A DNA stretch of 64,000 bases. It comes from Sporomusa acidovorans. Its GTDB lineage: Bacteria; Bacillota; Negativicutes; Sporomusales; Sporomusaceae. The stretch is from assembly GCF_002257695.2 (NCBI RefSeq), contig NZ_CP155571.1. One strand, given 5' to 3'. The translations under genes were made by a program, and so were the position numbers. Below, piece by piece: positions 17,430 through 26,879 of this stretch. Below the pieces are notes generated by a model. The model was not told the DNA's origin. It did not search any database and was given only the letters and a program-made list of their open reading frames with translations. The first letter of the stretch is position 1; each line of letters opens with the position of its first letter.

Positions 17430-18779
17430 CTAATGCTTTATCTTATAGCCAATATATAAAATCAACAGCCATACCGGCGCAACATACAACGAGTAGCGCA
17501 TATCAGGCATAAATGCCATGATAATGACAACTAAGACTAAAAAGGCCAAACTCAGGTAAGATGCAAGCGGGTATAACGGCATTTTGAACAATACCGGCTC
17601 CTTTACCCGCTCCTGATACTGCCGAAACTTAAGCTGCACAATTAAAATAGTTGCCCAGTTGATCACAATAGAAATCGTTGCCAGGGCCATAAAATACAGA
17701 AAAACCTTTTCCGGATCGAGGTAACTGATTAACACCGTAAGCAGGGTAATAACCGTTGAAACCAGGACTGCATTGACAGGCGCACCCGCTCCATTCAGCT
17801 TACCTAAAAATTTAGGCGCATTTCCCTGTTTAGCCAAACCGTACAACATTCTGCCGTTGCTATATAAGGCGCTGTTGTATGCTGACAAAGCGGCCGTAAG
17901 AACTACAAAATTCAGCAAGTTGGCGGCAGCCGGAATACCCACATACGAAAATATCTGTACAAACGGACTGCCTGCGGTCCCGATTTCATCCCAGGGGAAT
18001 ATCGACAGAATAACCGTCATCGCCCCAACATAAAAAAGTAAAATTCGCCAAACCACCTGGTTAATCGCTTGCGGAATGGATTTATTGGGCTCTTCGGCTT
18101 CGCCGGCGGTAATCCCTACAAGTTCCACACCACCAAAAGAAAACATAACCAAAACCAGTGACAGGACCACCCCATGCAAACCGACGGGAAAAAAGCCGCC
18201 ATGTGTCCATAAATTGCTGATGCCAACAGGCTGACCCCCATTGCCGACACCAAACACAATCATAGCAATTCCAAATAGAATCATGCCGATAATGGCCAGC
18301 ACCTTGATAATAGCAAACCAAAATTCAAATTCGCCGTAGGCTTTTACATTAATCACATTAATTAAAGTAACAACAATCAGGCAGACCAGTGCCGAAACCC
18401 AAGTAGGAATATCCGGAAGCCAATAATTAATATAAGTACCAATTACCGATAGTTCCGCCATACCAACTACCACATAGTTAAACCAGTAATTCCAGCCGGC
18501 AATAAATCCCGGAAGATCTCCCCAGTACTGATACGCATACTGGCTAAACGAGCCTGATACCGGATGAGCAACAGCCATCTCTCCCAGTGCCCGCATAATA
18601 AAGAAGATGACAATACCACCAATTAAATAAGACAGTGTAATGGCCGGCCCGGCCATTTTTACCACACTGGCAGACCCATAAAACAAGCCTGTACCAATGG
18701 CGCCTCCCAGCGCAATCATTTGGATATGGCGATTTTTAAGGCCGCGCTGGATGTGCTGATCCGGATTACGAGTATTCAT
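17430..18779 (-). CDS. AroP/ProY-family amino-acid permease
   Basis: About 449 aa with twelve membrane helices and the APC-superfamily opening RGLKNRHIQMIALGGAIGTG, then ALGEMAVAHPVSGSF, GWNYWFNYVV and FFSFGG-like motifs of the AroP/ProY/GabP group. It should be a proton-coupled amino-acid symporter in the inner membrane. The ATG at 18779 follows AAGGGGGAAAGGT. It is a single gene ended by its own terminator. Its place beside the prolidase and hydroxyproline genes makes proline or hydroxyproline plausible, but other amino acids cannot be excluded. Confidence 0.85.
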   Translation of the reverse strand: MNTRNPDQHIQRGLKNRHIQMIALGGAIGTGLFYGSASVVKMAGPAITLSYLIGGIVIFFIMRALGEMAVAHPVSGSFSQYAYQYWGDLPGFIAGWNYWFNYVVVGMAELSVIGTYINYWLPDIPTWVSALVCLIVVTLINVINVKAYGEFEFWFAIIKVLAIIGMILFGIAMIVFGVGNGGQPVGISNLWTHGGFFPVGLHGVVLSLVLVMFSFGGVELVGITAGEAEEPNKSIPQAINQVVWRILLFYVGAMTVILSIFPWDEIGTAGSPFVQIFSYVGIPAAANLLNFVVLTAALSAYNSALYSNGRMLYGLAKQGNAPKFLGKLNGAGAPVNAVLVSTVITLLTVLISYLDPEKVFLYFMALATISIVINWATILIVQLKFRQYQERVKEPVLFKMPLYPLASYLSLAFLVLVVIIMAFMPDMRYSLYVAPVWLLILYIGYKIKH

Positions 18780-18961
18780 ACCTTTCCCCCTTTTCACATA
18801 CAAGTAGTGTTAAACAGTTTTGCCATTTTATTCTTTCCCTGGTTTGCCCAATACTATCTCACTATTATGTGTGCAATCCGAAAACTCCTGCAAAATTTAT
18901 ACTAATAATAAACACAAAGATAATCTATAGCGTATCCAACTACAGCTTTCCTTGCAGGGTG

Positions 18962-19744
18962 TTAGGCTTTTAGCCGGTTATCCTTCGTAAAAAATGTCTT
19001 GTATCCCAGCATAACAAACAAAATCGTCGTTAATGCCGTGCCACCTAAGATTGCCAGCATAATCCCAATCTGATACTTAATAGCTGTAAGCGGGAAAGTT
19101 CCTGAAAGAATCTGACCGGTCATCATCCCCGGAATGGATACGATTCCCATAGTGAGCATATTATTCATCGTCGGCAGAAGAGCGCTGTCAAAAGCATCAT
19201 TAAGAATTTCTCTTACCGCCTGAGCCGGTGCTGCCCCAAGCATAAGCGAGCTTTCAATCACGACCCGTTTTTCCTCTATAGCGCTACACAATTTATTAGC
19301 TCCCAACGCAACACCTGTCATACAATTACCCACAATCATGCCGGAAATGGGGATAACATACTGAGGATTAAACCATGGCTGCACTTGCAATACAACGATA
19401 ATAAAAAAAGCGGCCGTGGCCAGGGAGCCACACACCATTGATACCGCAATCATTCTTTGCAGTTCTGTCGACATGGTAATCTTTACACGCTTGACTACGT
19501 TATAAATCGCAAAAGCAACCATGATGGCAATCATGATGAATGTGAACCACCAACTGGCATTCTCAAACACAAACATCAGAACATAGCCCATGATCGTAAG
19601 TTGCAGCGTCATGCGCACAGCAGCAATTATGATTTGCCTTTCGCGTTTAATTCCCCTTGTTTTAAATATCACCAGGATAACAAGAATAAAGATATAAGCA
19701 ATTAAAAGTTGTATAATGGACAAATCCATAATAGAATTATTCAT
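18962..19744 (-). CDS. fetB: FetB/YbbM-type ABC permease
   Basis: About 260 aa of the UPF0014 family. It has six or seven hydrophobic helices and conserved VIPISGMIVGNCMTGVALG and GIVSIPGMMTGQILSG segments. In E. coli, FetAB is implicated in iron export and oxidative-stress resistance. The ATG at 19744 (GGAGGCTTACC upstream) overlaps the ATPase gene by 8 bases; the longer frame would overlap by over 100 bases and is rejected. Confidence 0.88.
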   Translation of the reverse strand: MNNSIMDLSIIQLLIAYIFILVILVIFKTRGIKRERQIIIAAVRMTLQLTIMGYVLMFVFENASWWFTFIMIAIMVAFAIYNVVKRVKITMSTELQRMIAVSMVCGSLATAAFFIIVVLQVQPWFNPQYVIPISGMIVGNCMTGVALGANKLCSAIEEKRVVIESSLMLGAAPAQAVREILNDAFDSALLPTMNNMLTMGIVSIPGMMTGQILSGTFPLTAIKYQIGIMLAILGGTALTTILFVMLGYKTFFTKDNRLKA

Positions 19745-20384
19745 GGTAAGCCTCCGTAACCCGCCCGCCTTCCATGCGAATAATCGTCTGCGGAAAGCTT
19801 TGGGCAATTTGCTCGGAATGAGTAACCATGACCATTTGCTTATTTTTACGTAAGACAAATTCTGTTAAATGTTCAATAATAAAACGTTCTGTATTTTTAT
19901 CCAAGGCGGCGGAGGGCTCATCCAAAAGATACGTGTCAGCATCCATAAGCATAATGCGTGCAAGGCATAAGCGTTGTTTTTCGCCGCCGGAAAAATTATG
20001 GCAACTATCGGCTAACTCTTTATCCAATTCCACCCATGCCAGACTTTTTCTCAGGTCTTCATCACTCGCCGGCGGTCTTTGCGAAAACTGCAAACCAATT
20101 TGCAGATTGTCGGCAACGGTCCCACTGTAAATCACCGGCATTTGTCCCAGCATAACAACATTACGACGTAATTTTATCGTATCCATTAAGGCAATATCCT
20201 GCCCATTATATAAAATCCGCCCCTCATCCGGCGCATTCAGACGGTTCAGCATCCTCAGCAAAGTGGTTTTGCCGCTGCCTGACGGACCCATAATACAACT
20301 TATAGGTCTACTAATTGTCAAAGAGACAATCTCCAGTATTCTCTTATATCTCAGATTTTCCACTATGAACATAGATTCCCTCAC
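19737..20384 (-). CDS. fetA: FetA/YbbL-type ABC ATPase
   Basis: A 215-aa single-domain ABC ATPase with Walker A GPSGSGKTT, signature FSGGEKQRL, Walker B TYLLDEPSAALD and switch His in MVTHSEQ. It is coupled to the overlapping FetB-like permease, giving a two-gene exporter. The start may be GTG at 20384 (AAGGA upstream) or ATG at 20372 (GAGGGAATCT upstream); the latter gives MFIVENLRYKR and is equally plausible. No metal-responsive operator is recognised. Confidence 0.88.
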   Translation of the reverse strand: MRESMFIVENLRYKRILEIVSLTISRPISCIMGPSGSGKTTLLRMLNRLNAPDEGRILYNGQDIALMDTIKLRRNVVMLGQMPVIYSGTVADNLQIGLQFSQRPPASDEDLRKSLAWVELDKELADSCHNFSGGEKQRLCLARIMLMDADTYLLDEPSAALDKNTERFIIEHLTEFVLRKNKQMVMVTHSEQIAQSFPQTIIRMEGGRVTEAYHE

Positions 20385-20566
20385 TTCTTCCTTTCCAACA
20401 CTAATTTACCGGAGGTAGTTATGGTAGTCAGCAAGCTGTCCCCCCTATTATAGCACGTTGACAACAAGCCTTGCTTTCCGAAAGTGATTTCTAGGTCGTT
20501 ACAGGCAAAACAGCAATTCGGAATGCCGCCCGCTTAGTTATCCCGTCTAACAGAGATCGAAATAAG

Positions 20567-20602
20567 AAAACTGCCGACAAAAAATTTGTCGACAGTTTTT
20601 TA
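20567..20602. terminator. Intrinsic terminator after the Cache/PAS kinase
   Basis: AAAACTGCCGACAAA and TTTGTCGACAGTTTTTT form a stem with A/T tracts on both sides, about 60 nt after the kinase stop. The rest of 20400-20660 shows nothing else. Confidence 0.75.
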
Positions 20603-20660
20603 TGTGCGATTAATACCAACATGTTGCCGTCAAGGCAGTATATAACCTTGCTTGCAGCTA

Positions 20661-23240
20661 TCAGCAAGGAAAGCTTATGATGAACGTCGTTCCCTTTGAG
20701 CTTGTTTTAGCCTCGATACCGGCTCCATGTCTCGCGGCAATTTGATAACAGATTGACAAACCTAAACCGGTGCCACACTCCTTTGTCGTCACAAAGGGAG
20801 TACCAAGTTTGCCCAGAACTTCTGCGGGTATACCCGAACCAGTATCGCTAATCGTCAACATTATCGTATCTTTGGCAAAATAAGTTCCGATAGTCAATAC
20901 CCCATTTCGCTCCATTGCATCCAAACCATTTCCTACCATGTTTAAAACTAGCTGCCGTATTTCCTTCTCATCAAACACACTATTCGGTATTTCACCTAAC
21001 TTTATCTCAAGCTGATGTCCCTTACGAAATGCTTCTGCCTGCAATATGGGGAACAGAATTTGTACTACATCGTTTAAATTACCCTGTTGCTTTTCCATTG
21101 ATTTATTTTTGGCAAGCGATAGAAATTCCGTAATGATCGAGTTTGCCCGGTCAAGTTCCTCAATCATTGTATTGAAATGGTCATAATACCGGGAAAATGC
21201 TTCCTTTTTCTGAAAAAACTGCAGATACCCCCGTACTGTCGTCATGGGATTCCGTACTTCATGGGCGATGCCGGCTGCTACCTCCCCAATTGCGTTCAGG
21301 CGGTCCAAATGTGCCATTTTGCTTTCAATAACTTTACGTTCCGTAATATCGTTCAAATAGCCATGATAATGCGTCACCGTGCCTGCTTCATTGCGCTTTA
21401 TAACTGTAAAATCCAGAAACCAGCGGGGTTCGCCTTTGGCGGTAATGAGGCGATATTCCTGTTCGAAACAGGTGTCTTTCTTTTTAACATGCATTAAAAT
21501 TTCCGTCTCGGTCTGTTCAAGATCGTCGGAATGAATGATTGATTTATAACTAATTTTTCCTGAAAGAAAGCTAGCTGTCGAATATCCTAGAATCTGAACG
21601 ACATTGGGAGATATGTATTCAACAGGCCAGTCCCCGACATTCTTCCATAGCAGGACAATGGTAGGCCCCCCTATAAAGAGACTGCGTTCCGCCCGCAAAG
21701 TCTCTTCTATATGCTTTCGTTCTGCAATCTCCCGCTGCAAGGCCTGATTGGTTTCAGCCAAGGCTGCGGTGCGCTCCTCTACTCGCAGTTCCAGTTCGTC
21801 GTAAGCCTTATTAAGAGCTTCTTCCGTTTGTTTGCGTTTCGTAATATCCTGCATACTGCCATCATAAAACAAAATCTGGGCATCGCCATTCAAAACCGGC
21901 CGGCAACTCACTCTCACCCAAAGGACCGTACCGTCATAGCACCGCAACTGGATCTCAAAATACTCCTGCCCCACCTGCGCTGCGGCAGACTGCCATTGTT
22001 CGGGTGACAAATAAAAAGAACGGGAGTTGGCTCTCAACAGCGTTTTCTGGTCAGGAAAGCGCAGCATTCGGGTACAGGTCAGATTGGCATCCAGTATTTC
22101 CCCGTCTATACCAACACGAAAGAGTCCTGTGGGCACACGCTCAAACAAACTCCGGTAGCGTTCTTCACTTTCCTGCAAAGCAGCTTGCCGCGCCTGCAAT
22201 GCGCCGCTCATGCGCTGAAAGTCATTGGCCAGCTTGTCCACTTCCGCAAAAGCGTTCGTCATAGCCGTGACGCTCTTAGCCCTGTTATAGTCACCGATTG
22301 CCAAATCATGTGTGCTTTGACTCAACTGAACCAACGGAACAACGACATGCCGCCGCAGTTGCTTGCGCAAATTCCAGACCAGAGTCAGCCATATACCAAG
22401 AGTTACCAGAATAGTCAGAAAAAAAGTAATCATATACGGTCTCAGCAGGGCAGCTAACGAAATTTGATCAATAATCGCCCAGCCGACCCGTTTTACCCTG
22501 GTGGCACTGCTCATAAACTTAGTTCCCATATCGTCATAAACCAGTGTTGTGTCCCGTTCCAGACCACGGCGAAATATTTCCAGATACCCCATGTTAGTTT
22601 GCTGCTTAACTAATTCTGTGTCAGGGTGAGCCAGTAGTGTTCCTGATTGATCCAGGACAAAAAAAGAAGCCTCGCCATAGGTCCCCTTTTCACCCGCTAT
22701 TTCCTGTTGAATCGCTCCAAGGCTCAATTCGCCAACAACGCACCTGTTCCGGGAAAGATGCCTGATGAGGTAGACGGTTGGGTTCCCGGTGCGCAGCGAA
22801 ATAAACGGTCGGGAAATTACAACTCCATTCAGACTGGTTTCCTGAAATTCCGGTAAACTGGACATATCTAAATCTATATACATGGGGTCGGAAGGTACCA
22901 TCAGCACAACCTTGTGTTTTTCATCTAAATAGTAAATGGTATCAAAATGCTTGTATGCTTCCCAGGAACTCTTCAATAAACTACTCACTCCCAGCGGCCC
23001 GGCAGGCTCGGCTACCCGGGCTACGGCATCCAGTATTTGGGTACCTTGTTCCAAATGCCGGTCAACCATTCTTGCCATAGCCTTCACTACTTGCTGTTGC
23101 TGATAAATAAGAGTTTGCATTAAAAAATAACCCACCCCACCAATTGCAACAATCCACGCGATTAGGAGCGGAAAAAATAGTCTCCTTCTGACAAGCTTCA
23201 ATAACATATGGTTAAGGGTGGGCAATTCTTTCTTTTTCAC
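20661..23240 (-). CDS. Cache/HAMP/PAS sensor histidine kinase
   Basis: An 859-aa membrane kinase. TM helices (about 17-39 and 275-297) flank a Cache-type extracytoplasmic domain. Then come HAMP, a coiled coil, PAS (residues 365-480), a second coiled coil, PAS with PAC (500-615), a HisKA domain with phospho-His in AGIAHEVRNPMTTVRGYLQF and an HATPase_c domain (N box LNMVGNGLDAME, G1 ISDTGSGIP, G2 GTGLGLSIC). The start is GTG at 23240. No response regulator is adjacent, as for orphan sporulation-type kinases. It is divergent from a binding protein that could present ligand to the Cache domain (inference). Confidence 0.9.
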   Translation of the reverse strand: MKKKELPTLNHMLLKLVRRRLFFPLLIAWIVAIGGVGYFLMQTLIYQQQQVVKAMARMVDRHLEQGTQILDAVARVAEPAGPLGVSSLLKSSWEAYKHFDTIYYLDEKHKVVLMVPSDPMYIDLDMSSLPEFQETSLNGVVISRPFISLRTGNPTVYLIRHLSRNRCVVGELSLGAIQQEIAGEKGTYGEASFFVLDQSGTLLAHPDTELVKQQTNMGYLEIFRRGLERDTTLVYDDMGTKFMSSATRVKRVGWAIIDQISLAALLRPYMITFFLTILVTLGIWLTLVWNLRKQLRRHVVVPLVQLSQSTHDLAIGDYNRAKSVTAMTNAFAEVDKLANDFQRMSGALQARQAALQESEERYRSLFERVPTGLFRVGIDGEILDANLTCTRMLRFPDQKTLLRANSRSFYLSPEQWQSAAAQVGQEYFEIQLRCYDGTVLWVRVSCRPVLNGDAQILFYDGSMQDITKRKQTEEALNKAYDELELRVEERTAALAETNQALQREIAERKHIEETLRAERSLFIGGPTIVLLWKNVGDWPVEYISPNVVQILGYSTASFLSGKISYKSIIHSDDLEQTETEILMHVKKKDTCFEQEYRLITAKGEPRWFLDFTVIKRNEAGTVTHYHGYLNDITERKVIESKMAHLDRLNAIGEVAAGIAHEVRNPMTTVRGYLQFFQKKEAFSRYYDHFNTMIEELDRANSIITEFLSLAKNKSMEKQQGNLNDVVQILFPILQAEAFRKGHQLEIKLGEIPNSVFDEKEIRQLVLNMVGNGLDAMERNGVLTIGTYFAKDTIMLTISDTGSGIPAEVLGKLGTPFVTTKECGTGLGLSICYQIAARHGAGIEAKTSSKGTTFIISFPC

Positions 23241-23425
23241 TGAACATCCCTCAATGCATAAGCAATTAAATGCACCTTCATTTATATTCCTTTTAATCCA
23301 GAAAAATCCTGCTTTTATGACAATATAAGGCCTCCTCGCAAAGGAATTATCTGTGAAAAATCGAATAGTACAACAAAATAGCGCAAAAGGAGGGGATAGC
23401 GATCAAGTTCAGCCACCAAACCGTA

Positions 23426-24562
23426 TTGTCATGGCTGCGAATTGGCTTTGTACTTTTACTACTTGGTACATGGGTTTTTTATTTGGCAGGCTATATAAAA
23501 AAAGAACCTGTCCGTCTGGGACTTGTGGCTACCTTATCAGGTACCCATGCCGAACTGGGAGTACAAATCCGCAATGGAGCCCAACTGGCGGTAGAAAAAA
23601 TTAATGAAACCGGCGGCATAGCCGTACGGCCTGTTGAACTGGTCATCTGTGATGATCTTGGTACGCGCGAGGGTGCTTTAGCCGCTGATGAAAAATTAAT
23701 CACTGCCGGAGTAGCTGCCATTATCGGACATAGTACAAGTGCCCAAACCCTGACTGGTCTTACAATAACCGGTCCGGCCCACATCATAATGCTGGGACCG
23801 TCCATCTCCAGTCCCATTTTTACCGGCAAATCCGAGTATTTTTTCAGAGTACATCCCTCTTTTCTTGATGGCATGCAAGGATTTGCCCAACACATTTACA
23901 ATCGCCAATTGACGAAAATAGCTATTCTATATGACATGAATAATGCCGCTTATACGGAAACCTATCGTACCGCCTTTACTGATAAGTATCAGCAGTTGGG
24001 TGGTACTATCGCGGGTGAAGCCGCTTTTTCATCAACAGTTAAACCAGACTTTAACCCGCTGCTCGTAAAATTGCACGAAAAAAATGCCGACGCCCTGTTA
24101 ATCATTGCGGCTGATATCGACACAGCGATGATTGCCCAACACGCCCGGCTAATGGGCTGGAAAATACCCCTGTTTGCCGCAGCCTGGGCGCAAACAGAGA
24201 CCCTTATCTATCATGGCGGTCAGGCTGTGGAAGGAATGGAAATCGAGCAAGCTTATACCCTGACCAGTCAAGACCCCGACTACCTGGATTTCAAGCAGCG
24301 CTATCAGGACCGTTTTGGACGCTTTCCCAGTTTTGGTGCGGCCTACGGCTATGAAGCCACCATGGTATTAGCTGCCGCCCTGCACAAGACGGGCGGCAAA
24401 ACCAAGGGATTAAGGCAAGCCCTGCTGGAAATCCGGGATTTTAAAGGCTTAACCAACAACTTCTCTTTTAATCAATACGGCGATGTGGTGCGGCCAATTT
24501 ACTTAAACGTTATCCGCAATGGCAAGTTCACCTATCTTGATACCCTGACGCAGGGACAATAA
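23426..24562 (+). CDS. Membrane-anchored LivJ-type binding protein
   Basis: A 378-aa Peripla_BP_6 protein with an N-terminal hydrophobic anchor (IGFVLLLLGTWVFYLAGYIK) without a lipobox, then the binding fold from VRLGLVATLSGTHAELGVQI. The TTG at 23426 has no ribosome site of its own, while a strong AAGGAGGGG at 23386-23394 sits 7 bases before an in-frame ATC at 23402; no ATG, GTG or TTG lies between. Translation may therefore start at ATC, adding eight residues. No ABC permease or ATPase is nearby; the only neighbour is the divergent Cache kinase, so a sensory role is likelier than transport. Confidence 0.8.
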   Translation: MSWLRIGFVLLLLGTWVFYLAGYIKKEPVRLGLVATLSGTHAELGVQIRNGAQLAVEKINETGGIAVRPVELVICDDLGTREGALAADEKLITAGVAAIIGHSTSAQTLTGLTITGPAHIIMLGPSISSPIFTGKSEYFFRVHPSFLDGMQGFAQHIYNRQLTKIAILYDMNNAAYTETYRTAFTDKYQQLGGTIAGEAAFSSTVKPDFNPLLVKLHEKNADALLIIAADIDTAMIAQHARLMGWKIPLFAAAWAQTETLIYHGGQAVEGMEIEQAYTLTSQDPDYLDFKQRYQDRFGRFPSFGAAYGYEATMVLAAALHKTGGKTKGLRQALLEIRDFKGLTNNFSFNQYGDVVRPIYLNVIRNGKFTYLDTLTQGQ

Positions 24563-24570
24563 CCACCACA

Positions 24571-24629
24571 ATCTAGAGAACCGCGTCCAAAAGGATTTCC
24601 ATTGCACCTTTTGGACGCGGTCTCTAGAT
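24571..24629. terminator. Long hairpin between convergent genes
   Basis: ATCTAGAGA-CCGCGTCCAAAAGG pairs with CCTTTTGGACGCGGTCTCTAGAT (about 22 bp) around a 12-nt loop, right between the convergent binding-protein and GGDEF/HD-GYP genes. T runs are short, but the stem is strong. Confidence 0.7.
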
Positions 24630-26275
24630 TAATGACTATTCCACTTAATTGTAGTAAAAATATGGACCAGCGCAGGATCAAATTGAGTACCGGCATACCT
24701 TTTCAATTCTTCGATTGCCTCCGCATGGCCCACTGCCTGCCGGTAAGGACGGTCACTGATCATGGCATCATAGGCGTCGGCGATAGCCACAATACGGCAT
24801 TCCAAAGGTATTGCTTCACCCTTAATTCCCAGCGGATAGCCCCTGCCGTCCCACCATTCATGATGTTTTAAAATCCAATCCGCAATCGGCAAAAGATCAG
24901 TCGATGTCTGCGCAATCCGGTAACCGATTTCACAGTGTCTTTGTATCTGTTCCCGTTCTTCCCGGGTCAACGGTCCGGGCTTATGCAGTATGTGATCGGG
25001 AATGCCAACTTTTCCAACATCATGAAACTCGGCAAATAACTGAATATCGGCAATCGCCGATCCGGGTATGCCTGCTTTACGTGCAAAATTAGCTATCATA
25101 TTATGCAGCCGTTCACCATGAATACCGGTATCGTAATCGCGCGCCAGCAACATCTTTTTAAGAGTCTGGATAATCGATCCTTCTGTGGCAGACTGGCGAT
25201 AAAGTTTTTCCCGGTACATTTTATTGTCAGCTTCCCGCAGAAGATCACGTTGCGGCCTGTTGGCATCTAAGGAATACGCGTAACCAACCGACATTTCCAA
25301 GGGGATGATTACTTCCGCCGTTTTTTCGTTCTCCACGCGGATATTTTTACGAATACGCCGGTAGATGACCTCCATATCATTTCTGGCAACTCCGCGCACG
25401 ATTACGGCAAATTCATCGCCGCCAATTCTGGCAATTATGCTATTTTCGCCAAACGATGCCTGCAGAACTCTGGTGGCATGAATCAGCGTCGCATCTCCCT
25501 GTTCATGGCCCAATGTGTCATTTATGAATTTTAACCGGTCAATATCTACCACAAATATGCCGATGCCTTCTTCCTTCTGTTCAATACAAGTGACTTCCCG
25601 CTCGAAATAAGCCCGGTTATAAACCCCTGTCAAAGCGTCATGATAACTAAAGTACACCAGATTTTCCTGTGCCTGCCGGCTTTCAGCCAGATAACATTTG
25701 GCTTTTTCATGTTCTTGATTGTAATGTTTCAGAATAAGGACGATGATGATGGTATTAGCCATAATGGTAGTTATCAGCCCGACAAAGATGTCAATATATC
25801 TCTCGGCGATGCCGGAATAGCCGGTAATAAGGCCGGGGTTGTTAAACTCAAGAAATATAAGAGTACTGGCTATTACAATAAAATACGCTATTAGCAGCAA
25901 TCTGCGCAATCCCCAAAATACGGTTGCTCCCACCGTAGAAAACAGTATGATATAGAAAGGAATGCTCCCCGAAATCCCACCATTAAAAATCCAGGATGCC
26001 GGAATAATGAGAAAGACCGCACCAATCAAAAGCCATGTTGTCATGGCGTATTGTTGCCTCACAACAGACAAATAGTAAAGACCTGCCATTACAACCGCAC
26101 TGATGACACAAGTTAGCACCAGAAAGCAGTCCAGACCAAGAAAATAATTGGTAACAGCACTCCATAGAGCGATAATAAATCCAAAAATCAGGGCAATGTT
26201 AAGCAATCTATGTTCCATTGAAAATTCTTTTTTAGCACCAATGAACTTATAGAACTCAATTCCCACTAAAAACAC
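24629..26275 (-). CDS. GGDEF plus HD-GYP membrane protein
   Basis: A 548-aa protein with five or six membrane helices in residues 20-205, a GGDEF domain (residues 215-370, intact IARIGGDEF, no RxxD I-site) and an HD-GYP domain (residues 375-545; FHDVGKVGIPDHIL, HHEWWDGRGYP, IVAIADAYDAM). It carries both synthesis (GGDEF) and breakdown (HD-GYP) modules for c-di-GMP, so the net direction cannot be told. The GTG at 26275 is the longest start; an internal ATG at 26218 (MEHRLLN) would also keep all helices. It lies 3' to 3' with the binding-protein gene. Confidence 0.88.
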   Translation of the reverse strand: MFLVGIEFYKFIGAKKEFSMEHRLLNIALIFGFIIALWSAVTNYFLGLDCFLVLTCVISAVVMAGLYYLSVVRQQYAMTTWLLIGAVFLIIPASWIFNGGISGSIPFYIILFSTVGATVFWGLRRLLLIAYFIVIASTLIFLEFNNPGLITGYSGIAERYIDIFVGLITTIMANTIIIVLILKHYNQEHEKAKCYLAESRQAQENLVYFSYHDALTGVYNRAYFEREVTCIEQKEEGIGIFVVDIDRLKFINDTLGHEQGDATLIHATRVLQASFGENSIIARIGGDEFAVIVRGVARNDMEVIYRRIRKNIRVENEKTAEVIIPLEMSVGYAYSLDANRPQRDLLREADNKMYREKLYRQSATEGSIIQTLKKMLLARDYDTGIHGERLHNMIANFARKAGIPGSAIADIQLFAEFHDVGKVGIPDHILHKPGPLTREEREQIQRHCEIGYRIAQTSTDLLPIADWILKHHEWWDGRGYPLGIKGEAIPLECRIVAIADAYDAMISDRPYRQAVGHAEAIEELKRYAGTQFDPALVHIFTTIKWNSH

Positions 26276-26628
26276 CTGCCTGAATATTACTTACCAATTC
26301 AGAGTACGCTGCAGTTCGACATACGCGTTGCATTCCCCTGCCACGATTTCGGCGCGCGACCTGTCATCCGGACCCTATTGCCAATCAGAATACGGCTAGT
26401 CAAAATAAAGGTCTTTTAGTAACCATGCTTTTAGACGGCGGCTTGTCCACCGCAGTGCGCTCCATAAGCAAGTATAATCTTCACTGCCGCCAATATTCCC
26501 GGTGGGTAAAACCTCTGTAAGCGAACCGGTTTGCTATTCATATTCTCTGTTCCGGACAAAAAAAGCCAAAGTAAAATGTAGTGTTTTAATCGCCCGGTGT
26601 GGTCATACTAGCTTTAGGAGGTGATTTT
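26276..26628. other. Intergenic gap without a recognisable gene
   Basis: About 350 bases upstream of both flanking genes. It is more GC-rich than other gaps and contains short frames in both directions, none with a ribosome site. A plus-strand stretch near 26417 reads LLVTMLLDGGLSTAV, faintly like the C-terminus of a short-chain dehydrogenase, so a gene remnant is possible but unproven. Confidence 0.3.
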
Positions 26629-26796
26629 GTGAAAAGTTCCGGCAGCTATGGTGAAAAGTATGGTAAAACGTTACCCCGCGCAGAAGCTAAATTTATTACC
26701 GGTAATGTTGGCGTTCAGGAAAACCCTGACGCACCACCGGAAAAAAAAGAAAACCACACCATCGAACCGCCTAAAAATTCAACGCAGCATTTTTAA
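26629..26796 (+). CDS. Small hydrophilic protein, unknown
   Basis: A 55-aa protein rich in Lys, Glu and Pro (KSSGSYGEKYGKTLPRAEAK; end EPPKNSTQHF) without cysteines or a membrane segment. The GTG at 26629 has a perfect GGAGGTGATTTT site; the frame is open ten codons further but that part contains the ribosome site. A short CGGC-ATCA-GCCG hairpin with a T tract follows (26797-26821). I do not recognise the family. It pairs with a second small hydrophilic gene downstream; spore-related roles would be a guess. Confidence 0.6.
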   Translation: MKSSGSYGEKYGKTLPRAEAKFITGNVGVQENPDAPPEKKENHTIEPPKNSTQHF

Positions 26797-26829
26797 GTCG
26801 GCATCAGCCGGTCTTTTTTAGTTAAACAA

Positions 26830-26854
26830 TATATCAATGAAGTTCATTGATATA
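26830..26854. promoter_or_regulatory. Perfect 12-bp palindrome
   Basis: TATATCAATGAA and TTCATTGATATA flank a single G, 26 bp before the ATG of the 103-aa gene. The perfect symmetry and position suggest an operator for that gene; a hairpin in the leader is the alternative. Confidence 0.45.
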
Positions 26855-26879
26855 AACTAATAATCCAGGAGATGTTTTT

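Noticed and set aside
22004..22457. Overlapping plus-strand frames inside the Cache/PAS kinase
   Set aside because: Antisense to a well-supported kinase with clear domain motifs; no ribosome sites.
26417..26510. Short-chain dehydrogenase remnant
   Set aside because: Only about 15 suggestive residues (LLVTMLLDGGLSTAV), no NAD motif or catalytic Tyr-Lys; too little to call a pseudogene.
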